Origin: Ptychodera flava
Lineage: Eukaryota > Hemichordata > Enteropneusta > Ptychoderidae
Assembly (NCBI RefSeq): GCF_041260155.1
Contig: NC_091942.1
Location: forward strand, 12,243,001 to 12,307,000
Direction: 5' to 3'
Length of the DNA stretch: 64,000 nt
Shown here in pieces: positions 26,801 to 38,580 of the stretch. The stretch's first letter is position 1; each line of letters starts with the position of its first letter. The notes under the pieces were generated by a model. The model was not told the DNA's origin and searched no databases. It saw only the letters and a program-made list of their open reading frames with translations. The translations under genes were made by a program, and so were the position numbers.

Positions 26801-29755
26801 GTGGGTATCAAGAGAAATTATGCAACAAGGAGTTACCTCTGGTGGAAGGAGGGATGGGATCAGTACCAAAATAAAGGAATTAACATGTAAGATCAGCATT
26901 TTATCAACTTTCTTGACGAACAGCCCTTTGCTCAAGCAGTATATATATAACTTAAGAGATGTCAAAAATAACGGTACGTGATAGCACGTTTGATGTATAT
27001 TTCAGAATTGCCGCCAACATAAGTGAACTGCCTCTGACTAACTTTCTCTGTCATTTTCTTCAAAAATATGTAAAGTTTAAATTCCTTGATTTTGCTTGTT
27101 TTAAACATACAGCCAGAGATGATGGACTAGGCTGTGCCATTTCCCTTCATGTTGTTAAAACGAGTGCAGACAAAGTCAACAACTTATACCATACATTATT
27201 ATAGATGGACTATCAAGAACAATTTAGATTTTTGCATGTGCTAAATAAGCCGTATAGAACGCATGTTCCATTGACTGTTTCCAGGTGCCTCAAGTGCTAG
27301 GCATTCTACAGGGTCTCAGCACGTACACTATTGGACGGTTTAAAGGGATATATTGGACAATTGGGTCTCTTGCTCTGTACATGTAGTTGCACAGGCTATA
27401 AGAAATGCATCAAGGATAATGTTTCAGGCTTATTATAAAGCCCACGAAAAACTGCTGATATTGCACAACAAAAATCACAACTCAGCTCATGATTTGTTGC
27501 TCAAGTCATGAATGTCAGATGTATAATAATATAATTTGCTAAAAAAATACCACAAAGGATGCACTTGGATATACATGTAAATGCTACAATCAGCTTCCGC
27601 TTCACACTGGGCGATACACTGTGCTAATATCCTCATGCATTCTGTGAGGTATTTTCAAGATAACCTTAATATTATGTAACTCCGTCATTACAATGATTTT
27701 TGTAGCATGTGATGTACATTTTTATAAGGACAGAAAATGTAAGGGAAAAACTAAAAGATATTGTTCCCTTTTCTGACCAGGAATAAAACTGCTTGTAAGA
27801 AATTGTGCAATGGAATCCATTATCAATGTTATGCATACTGTTACCAAATTCTAAAATAGAAGAAAAGCTATTTGTATCCTCAGGTGGAGAATCTTGTTAA
27901 CTGTACAGTCAAGATTATAAGAAGCAACACAAGATGGTCAAGCAGTTCAAATCATAACCATAATGTAAATATTGAGCTCTTTGCAGCAAATTTTGTCCAT
28001 AGACCCAAGCCATCTTCTTCCAGCAATTGAAATAGAACTTCAAGAAGTACATAATACTTGACTGATCTTGTCAACTTGAGAAGATGACACTGCATGCACT
28101 ATTACTGACAAGGAGACAACTAAGAAGACCTTCAATATATTTTAGGATAATGTAAGCTGTAACGCTTTGTTGACCCATTTCAAGTCATTTCATTTTAGTA
28201 AATTATCAGGATATCCAGTATAAGGGCAAGGTATCCTTTTATTAAAAATTGCCAGGCTATTTGTCTCAGTATCAGCAAAAAATCATGCTTGTTTTTTAGA
28301 GGCCATCATAATGGTCATGTCTTTTACAACTTCTTTTGAGGGACATGTTCATTGCTTACTATATTGGTTCTGACCAAGTTGACCCAAAAGTGACAGATGA
28401 ATCTGGCAGGAAAAAGTTTAGACGATGGGTTAATAAATTATGTGCTGGAGAAACTGTGGTTTGTGCTACCACTCAAGTGAATTACATATAATTCATAACA
28501 AATAACAGTACAGTAATTAATCCACTTACACAATAATTCGTCTGCATAAGTACCAATATTTCTGGCCATGTCGATCATATCCGATTGGTTCATGTCTTAT
28601 CAACAGACCACTTTTCTCAACTTCAGAAACACAGTCAGTGACTCCAGAAACTTGGTTTTCCCGGCACACTTCACAGTTCCAATCTTCTTCAGGTACTTCC
28701 TCCAACGGCGGATTGACACATTCCAAATGGTAGACGGCTGAGCAAGTCTCACAGCAGAGTAAATCCCCCAACTTGTGGCAGTTTCGGCAATGATCATCAT
28801 ATGTAATGGCACCCTCATTGATTATTTCCTCCCTCACGACATTTGCACTGAGGAACTGGTCAGTCAAAAACTGGAGCACTTTGACTTTATCACTGACACT
28901 TCCATACGGATAGTTTTCATTCTCTACCGCTGGAATAACGTGACGAAATTCAGGGTCACTTTCCACATAGCATCGTACAAGTTCGGGCCAGGTCATCCCA
29001 TCCAGAAAATACAACTGTACATTGATGCTGTCTTTGATGTCATGTGGCCCGAATGTAGTACTATTAGCATCTTCCTCTCTAAGCAAAGCTTTGAGCAAAG
29101 CAATGTGTGTTTCAGCGAGCAAAGCACACTGTTCTTGGCTCTGAAGAGCGGCGCAGAAATCCTCTAACCTGAATGTAGTTAATCTCAACTGATGCCTGAA
29201 ATGTCTCAGAGTTTCATATACACTGACAACAGGCAGCAGTAAGGTTCTGTCTATCAAAAGATCGTCGGACGAACATGGTAGTTCCAACGTGGGAATTTCC
29301 CTTTCCTCGTGGAAAAATGGCGGTGATCTGGTTCTATGAACTCTCGATTTCCTCCTGCTTGGTGTACTGCCAATAGTGCTGTAACTTTGAAAACTACTCT
29401 CTGAATATACACTTTCATCGTCGGAACTTGCCAAGCTGTATTCAGATTCACTGTTATTATCCAGATTCTGAAGGGTTTCATTCTCAAAACTGCCATCATT
29501 ATATGCGACCTCATCTTCGCATCCGATCACCTGCGCGATCAGTTTTTTGCTCTTCTGGGCGGCCTGGCGGGTGCCAAACCGTGGTTCCCGGGGTTTACGG
29601 CTCCTTGGGGGTGTCGAGATATTACTTACCGGTGTGCTAGAGCGTGAACTCGATGCGCTGCCCGCATCACGCAGTGTTTTCTTGCGTTTTGCACCAGGAC
29701 CGAATCCAAGAGGCACAATGGGATTTTTCGGCGGCCTTCCGCGTCCACGCTTCAT
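8812..29755 (-). CDS. BPTF: BPTF / NURF301, nucleosome-remodelling factor subunit
   Basis: Sixteen exons: 28530-29755, 25964-26169, 23431-24950, 22338-22497, 19925-22195, 19164-19314, 18921-19044, 18126-18438, 16529-17050, 15642-16014, 14498-14723, 13644-13855, 13038-13211, 11335-11527, 10962-11046, 8812-9008. They total 7953 nt with all phases compatible, giving about 2650 residues (Drosophila NURF301 is similar; human is longer). Known role: scaffold and histone-mark reader of the ISWI complex NURF. Seen: an AT-hook-like RGRGRPPK at the start; DDT domain about 175-235; PHD1 about 321-366; WHIM-type blocks in exons 3-5 ([23 protein letters not shown]); an acidic/Lys-rich and then long Ser/Thr-rich middle; a poly-Gln tract in exon 10; two C-terminal PHD fingers (about 2420-2524); bromodomain about 2557-2645 (ICxNCQ-like entry, [14 protein letters not shown]). 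Start chosen at [10 protein letters not shown] as in vertebrates; a Met 11 codons upstream (29788) is possible. Confidence 0.96.
9223..9313. mobile_element. Short TTAA-flanked MITE (CCCTTTCACC ends)
   Basis: Starts TTAA-CCCTTTCACCCCCA and ends TGGTGGTGAAAGGG-TTAA: 14-bp near-perfect inverted ends with TTAA on both sides, 91 bp in all. Relics of the same family lie at about 57881-57976 and 63901-63992. The termini fit piggyBac-type MITEs. Confidence 0.7.
9314..10786. repeat. Dispersed repeat interrupted by a HINE insertion
   Basis: The segments 9320-9591 and 10745-10786 together match about 17735-18030. Shared landmarks are ctctactcc-caaa-catgttgaga, tggactagaatt and ttcaacat-ctttcgggacagaacaagaacttgca, then aatagtg and gctacag--attgccctt. 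The match is broken only by the 1.15 kb element at 9592-10744. Confidence 0.65.
9592..10744 (-). mobile_element. HINE/pearl-like non-autonomous Helentron, copy 1
   Basis: Minus-strand element. One end (10718-10744) is a hairpin of the GTCCCC...GGAC/GTCC...GGGGAC type. Next inward is a tetranucleotide GCAC/ACGG-type microsatellite (about 10629-10700), then six tandem units of about 150 bp whose centre is a gapped palindrome around AATGGCCGCc-GGCAGCCAT. The far end carries a small hairpin GTCATC-gtt-GATGAC at 9592-9606. AACAA flanks both sides (9587-9591, 10745-10749). Terminal hairpins, a GTCY-type microsatellite and central tandem repeats of about 150 bp define the pearl, DINE-TR1 and HINE elements known from molluscs, insects and echinoderms. 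No protein is encoded. Confidence 0.75.
11952..12772 (+). mobile_element. hAT-like non-autonomous DNA transposon, copy 1
   Basis: In the BPTF intron between exons 13 and 14. Begins CAGTGTTCTCCC and ends GGGAGAACGCTG, inverted termini with the CAGnG signature of hAT elements. It is flanked by a 6-bp direct repeat GAGTTG (11946-11951 and 12773-12778), a target duplication. It matches 42759-43491 in reverse; this copy has about 85 extra bases near 12165-12255. No transposase is visible. Confidence 0.75.
13038..13211 (-). other. BPTF: BPTF exon 13: symmetric exon joining two PHD fingers
   Basis: This exon is 174 nt (58 codons) with phase 2 at both ends. It starts inside PHD2 ([16 protein letters not shown]) and ends inside PHD3 ([12 protein letters not shown]). 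Exon 14 then starts with the equivalent [16 protein letters not shown]. The two fingers are therefore cut by introns at the same place and phase. Removing exon 13 keeps the frame and leaves one complete, chimeric PHD finger. Both fingers keep the three Tyr and one Trp that form the H3K4me3 cage in human BPTF. Confidence 0.85.
15771..15930 (-). repeat. CAG/CAA poly-glutamine tract in BPTF exon 10
   Basis: Interrupted CAG/CAA codons encode a Gln-rich stretch with scattered Leu, preceded by [13 protein letters not shown]. The longest run without interruption by another residue is about 19 Gln. The CAA/CAG mixing suggests a maintained coiled-coil-like polyQ tract. Gln-rich regions are also known in vertebrate BPTF. 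Confidence 0.8.
17735..18030. repeat. Dispersed repeat, empty-site copy
   Basis: Paralogue of the repeat at 9320-9591/10745-10786 but without the HINE insertion. At the matching junction there is a single AACAA (17985-17989) where the other copy has AACAA on each side of the element. It lies in the BPTF intron between exons 8 and 9 and ends just before exon 8. Confidence 0.65.
19440..19650 (-). repeat. AGGTAG-CACCTCG MITE family, degraded copy
   Basis: Minus-strand partial copy of the family whose intact member is 62288-62645. Shared landmarks are gaccattctctttcaaa, cattgtgcaaatttggtacc-agagaaa and caatatttgatattcaaaatggc. Confidence 0.55.
22498..23430. other. BPTF intron 3
   Basis: A 0.93 kb intron between the long exon 3 and the 160-nt exon 4. 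A+T-rich. I see no conserved element, repeat family member or RNA gene in it. Confidence 0.5.
26170..28529. other. BPTF intron 1
   Basis: A 2.36 kb first intron. A diverged relic of the TTAA-CCCTTTTCCTGCCA family is suspected at about 28361-28435 (tggcaggaaaaagttta near its end). Nothing else is recognised. Intron 2 (24951-25963) likewise shows no feature. Confidence 0.4.
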
Positions 29756-30486
29756 TTTGCAATGCCAAAATTTGTGCACAAACGGCAAGGAAAGAAGTTC
29801 ATCTACCGGATGCTGGAGAATCTGACCTCACTCATTCACGGGATAGCGGGATTTCGGCACTTCTATTTTTAGCCTCCATGTTGAATTTTGATGTCCGCCA
29901 TTTTCAAGCGCCTATGTGATCACGTGACTTGCACGCAAACATATTGTCAAGAGTTTCTCCTTTGTTTCACTTTCTCTATACCCGATTTCTTAAGTTCGCT
30001 AACAACTTAATAAGCACACATCCTAAAATAGTTCCTGACCACTCGTGGAATGACGACATCTTACTGAAACCGACAGCGATTTTCGCTCCACGATTGTCAA
30101 TAACGGGGTAGTTGATTGGCTATATGGGGAAACTGACATCACAAATCAGAGAAAGCATGTGGCTGATAAAAACGATATTTCAAGTTCAAAAAACTCCTCT
30201 TTAATCATAATCAATATAAACAAAATGAGTCTCACACAATTAAAGGAAAGACGATGCATTAAATACATAGTAACGAAGCATTTTCGTGAGTAAACAATCG
30301 TCCGACATCCAATGGAAAAAGCTGACTGAGAGGGCCCTGGACATAGCTCAGCTCTCGTGTAACAAGATAATCTCGCAGGAATGATCGCGAGACTTCATAA
30401 ACTTCTGTCCCTTCCGCGGACCGACTACGAGTACGAGTGCGTGTAGCTGAGAACCCACAATCGCAGCTGCATCTGGTATTTTCAAG
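29756..30486. promoter_or_regulatory. Shared head-to-head promoter of BPTF and AIMP2
   Basis: Only 731 bases separate the two start codons, so the genes almost certainly share a bidirectional promoter. Seen: a YY1-type motif on the minus strand at 29893-29905 (GAAAATGGCGGAC) and a palindromic E-box GATCACGTGAC at 29918-29928 (USF/MITF type), both about 140-170 bases upstream of the BPTF start. No TATA box is evident. Function is inferred from motif match and position. Confidence 0.6.
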
Positions 30487-31414
30487 ATGAATAACATCGG
30501 GATGTATCCGTTGAAGCCGGTGTATGATAAGAATATTGAACTCCAAATCCCAAAATGCATATACGAAATGTCAAACCTCCATCGAGATAATCGTAGCACT
30601 GGATTAACCCCACCAGATACCGGCTCAGTTGATCAGGTAAGACTCGGTTGGCCGTCATACTCTACAGCATGCATGATTTGCAGGCTCATCTGCAGACGCA
30701 CATATGGACGAAGACAAAATACTTTACATTCTGTCCTTGAAACGGAATCAGTGAGAGAGCCTTGAATGTCAGCCGGATGATGACTGGCTTTCCGTAAATG
30801 TTTCCTTTTATTCATGATACCGTCCTACTACTGTACCTCCATGTTCGCACAATGCGTGTGACATGGGCACCGGTATATCACTACGTACGTCATGTACGTC
30901 CATGCTGATCGGAAGCCAAGACCTCAATATAGAACCGTTGTACTCACAAGGCAAACCTTTGCGCTGTGCAGGGTACCGGGTGGCAGTTCTCTATGGCTGC
31001 ATTCGCATTCATACCGGGGTTAGGGGTGGCATGGAGGAACCACGATTGAAATCTTATTTCGTTTTAGACGCCCGTCATGTACCCTAAAAACACTTAAAAT
31101 TAAATTCCCTCCCCTTGGCCCTCTATGTCATCAAAATATTAAGCCACGCAGGACATAAAATCTACATAAAAATGGTGACAGTTACCGGCTGTTAATTAAA
31201 TGCTCCGAGCTGGTTTCAGCCAGTTACCACCAAAACAAATATTATTTATCGAATTGCAACACTATATGGTTGAAAAGAGAGGGGCTAGATATATGTCTGG
31301 TGATTGCAAGATGCATGAATCATATTACTACTTTTTATTTGAAGTAGTTTGTGTTATAAGGCTCTGTGTTTGCCATTGAACATTATAATTTCCGACAAGG
31401 ACAGTCAGTATACT

Positions 31415-31496
<82 letters not shown>

Positions 31497-34061
31497 TACT
31501 TATTTCATTGTCGATTTAGTCGTTTGAACTAAGTAATTAAATCCATGTCACCAATTACCACCTTTTTGAAACCGCTTCCCGATCTATTTAGGATGACCCA
31601 CTTATGGCTCTTGAAAGGAGACAAGAACGCATACTGCAGAAATTAGAGAGACTGAAGTCTGAAGTGGAATCGCTATCACAAAAATCTCAAGAGAGAGCGT
31701 CTTCTGTTTCACAGGCACCATCTGGAAGTACAATAACATTGGTATGTTATGTATTTCTTTTTGAGGTTTTGTCCATCATTGTAGTTGTAATTTCCCAGTA
31801 TAAAATTTGTTTATTACAGAGTGTTTGCACTTTGATTTTAGTGTGATAATCATCCAGTATTTTGGAATCTGTACATTCAGTGTAACATTTAAAAATTGTT
31901 ACATTATGAAGAAATTTATGTTTCCTGTGCCTCAGTGAATCTTGTGTTTGAAACCAACTGACTCTAAACTTTTCACTTTCAAAAAAGTTTTTGCCAATTT
32001 TGTGTGTGTGTTTTATTTTTTGGAGAGATGACACCAAGCCAGAAGAGTTCCCAACTGACCTACCCTTTATTACAGAATGATATGTTCCAGGAAACACCAT
32101 CTCTCATCACCAGCGTCCTATAATTGATGAAAAGGAACATGTAGTTGTCCATAGGAAAGCTAATAACAAAGACCTGTCTAGACATCTTGTGTGTGAATCA
32201 ATGGTAAACTTGACAGTTGCAACATGCAATTTCTCGTCGAAAGTGATTGCCTCAGCAATCAAACACCATGGCTAGATGAAGATGTCATTGTAATGCTGTT
32301 GCCAAATATATACCACATCATAAACCCCAGAAAAATGAGACAATATATCGACTGCCACATCAAGGAACTGCTCACTTTTATTTTCTGTTGCTTAACAGGG
32401 AGATGGCCTTCATGATGTTGTAATTAATGCCGATCCTGAGAAACCGCCGCTCAGTTTATTTGTACTGCATCAGTTACTGATCCCCAGAGCGCGTACCTGT
32501 ACATCAGTGCATGTGCATTCATCAGTCGACAATGTTAGCAACAAGCTAAAGAAATGCTTACTAGATGGCTCACCAACAGACAGAGGCAATGCGCAACTAG
32601 CTTTTACCCTCATTTGGAAAAATGGTAAGTATTTTTCCAAGCAAATTTGTTCATGCACAAGATAATAGGCTGGGGCATGTATGAGTATATGTATATGTAA
32701 TTATGTTTGTGTATATGTGCGCGTCCTCTTCAGACTTGCTGTGTGCTATTGCAATATGTTAATGTTTTCTATCACAAATGTGTACTTTTATTTTGACAAG
32801 TTGAGTTACGTGTGTTTGTATGCATGTTATTCCTTATGATGAAGAGCAAACATTTACTTTAAAATACGCCAGAAAATAATGTTTCAAGGTAGAATGCACC
32901 TCGGGGACAGATATTCAGACTAACACTTTTACAATATCCTTTTGGCCTACCAGCTGTAGGGGCTCATTTTGAAGTTTATGGAGTAAATAAAGTTTTTAGT
33001 AGTTTTGTGAAAATTGGGAAAATATTTCCTGCAAAGATAACACAGGGATGGCAGCCATTTTGAATTTTAAATATTAGTAAACACTGAGTAATTTGTTTCT
33101 CTAATATCAAAAATTGCATGGTGACCGTCTATTGAAAGAGAATGCGTTAATGTTTGCTTGAGGAGCGTTTGAGCAAAGTTTATGTCTTTCATTTTCAAGT
33201 TGAAAATTATCTTAATATATTCTGTGGTAATGTAGTAGTGAGGTCAAATCTTGGCAATAACTGTGGTAAGTAGCATAACATTCAAATGGACAGCACAACA
33301 ACTATATCATATTGTTGCCAACATTTCCTATGTAACTTCTATTCAATGGTTGTCCTCTGTAAACAATGCAAGGAATGTAAGGTTATTAATATCAATATCT
33401 AATACAAATAGATATGATTAGCTTCCAGTGTTCAGCAGAACTCTGAGCTAAAAGACCCATATCAAACTTCATCTGTCTACTGTCTATTTGATGGTGGTTT
33501 TCTGTAAACAATTCAGAATATGTAAAGTAATAAATATCAATACCTAAACATCTAAAAACATAGTTATTATTAGTTTCCACTTTTTTGCTGAACTGCAAAG
33601 CATAAAGCCTGTTCTCATACTTTCATCTGTCAGCTTTTGTTTTAATCCAAAATATTTTAACTGCAGTGTCTCATGGACCGGAGATGAATGTATCACCGAT
33701 ATCTCAGACGCCGATTCAAGGGGAAGCCAATATTGCTCGTTATTTTGCCCGTCTACTAGACCCATCCTACGAATGCAACGCCGAGCTAGCATCTCACATT
33801 GACATGTGGCTAGACCTGGCATCCCATTCACTTTGTAGAGGTTCATCCAAGGAGAAAGCTGCAGCAATGAGAGCCCTCAACTCTCATCTGGGTAAAAACA
33901 AATGGTTGGTCGGGTCTTCGCTGTCGTTGGCTGACGTGGTGACGTGGTCCGCCGTCTACCAGGCTGATCAAGCTAGTGCAGCGTCCAATAATGTGAAAAA
34001 GTGGCTACATGCGTGTGAAGACCATTCAGCCTTTCAGCATGCCAAGACTTTAATTGATTAA
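30487..34061 (+). CDS. AIMP2: AIMP2, multi-tRNA-synthetase complex scaffold (p38)
   Basis: Four exons: 30487-30636, 31592-31741, 32399-32624, 33667-34061 (921 nt, 306 residues; human 320). Known role: AIMP2 is a non-enzymatic core scaffold of the cytosolic multi-aminoacyl-tRNA-synthetase complex, binding LysRS through its extreme N-terminus. Seen: MYPLKP near the N-terminus and an IPKCIYEM block (human MYQVKP...LPTCMYRL); exon 2 encodes a leucine-rich coiled coil (LERRQERILQKLERLK); exon 3 has VVINADPEKPPLSLFVLHQLL and ends FTLIWKN; exon 4 is the GST-C-like domain with GEANIARYFARL, RGSSKEKAAAMRALNSHLGK and LSLADVVTWS. Start: MNNIGMYP chosen; the internal Met at 30502 aligns better with human Met3 and is an alternative. 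AATAAA occurs at 34434-34439. Confidence 0.94.
31417..31495. repeat. (TA)n microsatellite in AIMP2 intron 1
   Basis: About 39 uninterrupted TA units. Likely length-polymorphic and a possible assembly weak point. It lies about 96 bases before the exon 2 acceptor. Confidence 0.95.
32884..33216 (+). repeat. AGGTAG-CACCTCG MITE family, copy in AIMP2 intron 3
   Basis: Plus-strand copy beginning aggtagaatgcacctcgggga and running through gggatggcagccattttgaat to a degraded end (gtctttcattttcaagttg). It aligns throughout with 62288-62645, but its terminal TTAA sites are eroded. Confidence 0.6.
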
Positions 34062-36413
34062 ATTGATCATGGTAACATTACACATGGCAAGTTCATGTCT
34101 TTTCACAATATGGAACCACAAAATTATGAAATTGATGAAAAGAAATTTTACCCAATAGAGAAACTGTTATAAAATTAACAACATTATCAAAATGACCCCT
34201 CTTTCATTTGTCATGATCTTTTCTAACTTAAAATACAAAGCCTGGAGACTTGGCTGAATGTGCAGAGTTTCATTGAAGGGAACTTTATAAAATAAGATAG
34301 GCCCCATCCCTCTCCAACTCTACTCCAGAGGGACTGAAAATACTTAGGCTTGCCAGAAACAGTTTTACTGCCGAAAAAATCGAGATATTTTTGCCAAAAT
34401 TTGTAACAGCTCATGAAATGTGAGAATATTGAAAATAAATACAGGGTTTTACTGGTAAATAAAAACAAATGATACCCTTGTATAAATTGTCTGAACTCTT
34501 TATTTCATTACAAGTATTACATGTGCAGACGCTAGTACAGTGATATTGCAGGGTCCATCAAGCAATGCATTAATATATGACTTATGATAAATAACGCCAT
34601 TCAAAATGTTTTCATACATAATAGTCATTAAATCAATGTATTGCTCGCTGGACCATATGGTAATAAATACTGTTATGGGCTGTGGATAATAAAACCTGCG
34701 CAAGGTTAACGCAACTAATTGTGTTTGGACTCAACCCTCCTCCCCTGGTTTGGAAGCGCGAAAATCCAACCAAGCCTCATTCTGTATCAATATACCAACA
34801 ATTTATAATTATGTCGCTATGAAATCACTCATATGCTAACCCCTGTAAAATAAATCTTTGTTCAGCGCCAACTCAACAATGGCACAACCAATAGAATGAA
34901 ATCAAACTCTGTATCCAAAATGATTGTCACATTATTTTATCAGTGCACTTAACCACATGTATGTCAAAAGAATGCTGGTGCAGCGCCGGTGCCACGCTGG
35001 CCTGGTACACGCAAAACAATATAGTGTGATATTGTGCGATACATAAAAATGTCTAGGGAGATTGCGCGATATGAAAACATGTAGTGCAATTTTTGCACAC
35101 GGTAATCGAAATACTGCCAACCCCCTGCCCCTCCCCCAAACACAGAAGTTGCGTTGACTGTGTGTGCGTTTTAATCATCCACGGCCCCTTTCATCTTCTT
35201 ACAAAACCTTCTTATGGGGTGAGCCAACTAATATTTGGCAGTCTTCCAGGAGAAAGCCAAAAAAGACAAACGTTTGTTTCTGAAGATGTTTCACAGTTTC
35301 AGTTTGAACCACAGATATTGCATGTTTAACTGTTCAGAAATGCTCAGCGCTTTAGTCTAGCAGTACACACCTGTACCAAACTTGTTAAATTTTGATCAAG
35401 TCTTAGGATGATCTAAACTTTGAAGCATTATTATGGTGCATGTCATAATTACCGCTGTGAACTAACATTACAGTAATTTAGGATTTTCCTATCACTTTTA
35501 TCAGCTCAAAAACAAAGTCTCTGAGGGTACAGTGATTTTTTGTACAACAGCCAGGATGGCAAATTTTTTTTGCCCAGGTACAGTATTTCTGCAACACAGT
35601 CTGATGGCTGTGCATCCATTATTATTCACACAGTCATGGTAGCAATCACATTTCACTATCTTCTTGTCCGAGGAAATGGGTGATTTGATTATATGCCATC
35701 TAATGCACTTTACACAATTATGCAGTCAATTAATCACTCAAGATTTCCTTAAGCTTCATTTGGCTAAAAGTCTCGATACATTTCCCAGTATTTTAGTTCT
35801 TCTGCAAAGTAACGTTTCCTGTTCTACTCCCAAAATAATACTGAAAAACATATTGTCCAACAAGCAATATACTTACAATATTTCTAAAGCCGATTTGAAC
35901 TGTGAATCCTTTTCCACCTATGCTGCCATTGCCCAAGGCAGCGAGTGTTATATGTTGTATATGGTTGTGAAGTACACAAGAGACCCATCCCATCTCTCAT
36001 TTACCCAACTTCCTTACCTTTTTTGTGTCATCGATGTGATGTTGTTGATATCTCACTCAATAATAGAGGCATTGCACACATCTGAGGGGATGATTCAGCC
36101 ACTGATGCAGGACACATTTTACATTGTTGTGATGTACCCGGTAAAATCACGTTCATTCCCATCCTCATCCCAGTCACTGCATCAATTCAGATTTGAACCC
36201 ATGATATTTAGTTGAGAGATAATTTACTACAGATCCAAACGAGATCAAATAGGATCATGCAAATTGTAAGTCTCTGAAAGAGATTTAAATATACCAAAAT
36301 TTGAGCTCTGCATGTACACAGGCTATTAGCGCCCTCAGTGGCAGCAACTGTTGAAACGGGGCATGCACAAGAAGCTTATAATCCGGCTGGGCGACTGTTA
36401 ATTGGATGTTCAA

Positions 36414-36835
36414 CAGGGCGGTTTTTAGCTCATATTTGGTTTTATATATAAATACCAAAAAGAGCTTATATGATGAGTCGGTGGCGTCTGTATATTTGTG
36501 GGTATGTATGTGCGGATGTATGTCCGTCACACACAAAGGCTCCCATACCGCCAAAGCTACCGTCTCAGTATTTGGTGTACAGGTAGATGTAGGGGTTGAG
36601 ATGTGAATTTGTTCAAATGATCACGTCAGTGTCAAAAATGTGCAAATGAGGTAAGAAAAAGGGAAATCCTGCAAATGTGCAGGAGTGGTGGCAGTGAACT
36701 GAATCAGCCGACAAGAGGATTTTGACCTTTAACCTATTTGTATGCAGGGTACCTATTATGTTTGGGAGGGTAGCAGTAACTGAAACAGCTTATTGGTCAT
36801 TTCCTGTCATTGTTTATGACCTGTGACATATTAAC
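36414..36835 (+). mobile_element. Hairpin + tetranucleotide repeat element, copy B
   Basis: Starts ttTTTAGCTCATATTTGG, folds back on ATACCAAAAAGAGCT, continues gagtcggtggcgtctgta, then a degenerate TATG/GATG microsatellite, and a body with gtgcaaatgagg and gtggtggcag matching 7020-7415 in reverse. No coding capacity. It may be a second HINE-like family; the class is inferred from layout. Confidence 0.5.
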
Positions 36836-38156
36836 AGATCTGCTGAAACCATGGATGTCTATTTTTGTACATCCATGGTTGAAAGATTCTCTGCTATGCA
36901 TGTTGCTAAAGTTGACCTTCAGTACCTAAAGTTTCAGATCTTATTTACTTTTGTCATTCTTAATTTTCTGGTTTAAATATTTCTTGTTGTTTTTCTGGTT
37001 GTACTGTGCAGAAATTGTCATAACATCAACGTATAATTTTCCTGCACTGAACAGATAGAAATAACACTTATTGTTGATCTTTGGTATGTACCAATTCTGA
37101 TCAAATTTGAGCGACACCGTATAATTGCGGTATTTTTTACAATTTACAAACTGCTGGCCCAATTGCTATGTTATTTGGTGTATATGTGCAAACAGATTTT
37201 GTTAGTCAGATGTTGTAGTGTTTTCTCATTGTCTATATGATGATGAGAAATCCATACTTGCCTCCAGTAATCATGCCATAGTTTTTCAGGTTGTCCAAGT
37301 TTTGACATTCCATATTTTATGTTCATTCATAAAACATCAATACAGGCCTTTAAATGAAATTTTGCAGGTGTGTATGTGGTAGCAATTTCATCTGTGAATT
37401 TTCTCCGTAACTGCACATCAGATTACTTTTGAAATTTGGTTGGTTCACGCTTGGTTCAAAAGGGGGACTTTGGCCCACCCTTTGAACCAAGGTTGGGCAA
37501 TTTACTCACCTTTTCCTTAACCATCTCTCTCTAAAAAACAATTCCTTGAATTACTGTAAATTATGGATTCCTGATTCCTTGGGATCATGTTTTAGTTTTC
37601 TTGAAGTACGGAATTTTCTAGAGCTGGTCGTCATTTTTTCGAAAAACTCATCTTCTATGACACCATTTGTCTGACAGCTTTCAAAGTTGGTACATTGGTT
37701 CCTAGGAAACTTGAACAGCTGCTTGGTAAATTGCTTTGACAGCAAAGGGCGTTTTTTCAGACAGGGACCCCCTCAAGACTATGGTAGATAGGGTACTCTA
37801 GTTTGCCAACCTAAATAAGATGTTTGGCCTTGCCCTTGGTGATGCTTAATATTTTGCGCAAAGATTCTGATCAAAGACTTTCACTATTCAGATTCAGGCA
37901 AACTATCAAATCAGCAAGCAGTACAAGTATTTCTATGTTGTTGTTTTTTTCTTTAGGGTGAAGAGAAGAGACTAAACAAATTTCTACCAATGCTTTCAGC
38001 ATGGGGCAAAAAGTCCTACTTGAAAACATTGAACACAAATTTTACTGACTGGTTTTTGCACAAAGGTCAGCTATCAGCATGATCATTATGTATACGGTAA
38101 TAATACTGTAAAGTTCATGGGAATTTCTAGCTGGAAATGAAAAACGGTGTTCTTAT

Positions 38157-38580
38157 TTGGCAGGTCTTGAAGGCTTTCAATGGTATGGCACGGCACTACA
38201 TTGTATTTGTGACTTGGTAGAAAGAGTCAGGGTCAATAGGTATAATCTGCGGATAAATTCTGGTACGAATCTCGTAGTACCAAGATCTTTAAGTATAATG
38301 ATCGAGCATTTGCAGTTTGTGGTCCAAAGTTGTGGAACTCACTCCCACTTGAATTAAAGAAAATAGAAATTCAACCTTTTAAATCCAAATTAAACATTTC
38401 TTTTTAACAATTTTCTCAACTGCACTGATGATTTTAATGTATCGGACACTTTATGAGATTTTTGTTAATATCTTGTTTTAAATGGTTTTGCATTTTTATT
38501 GACTGTGTACTTTTTACTTTTTGTAAAGCACTTTTGAATATTTTATTGTAGATAAAGCAATATAGAAATCTATGAAACAT
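38157..38580 (+). mobile_element. LINE 3' tail (non-LTR retrotransposon), degraded
   Basis: A frame at about 38293-38406 reads KYNDRAFAVCGPKLWNSLP followed by a short basic tail ending NISF-stop. This is the conserved extreme C-terminus seen in many CR1/L2-type and related LINE reverse transcriptases (DRAFSVAAPRLWNSLP-like). The preceding TNLVVPRS motif of the same family sits one frame away, so the copy carries a frameshift. Upstream sequence is too diverged to place; clade assignment is tentative. Confidence 0.65.
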
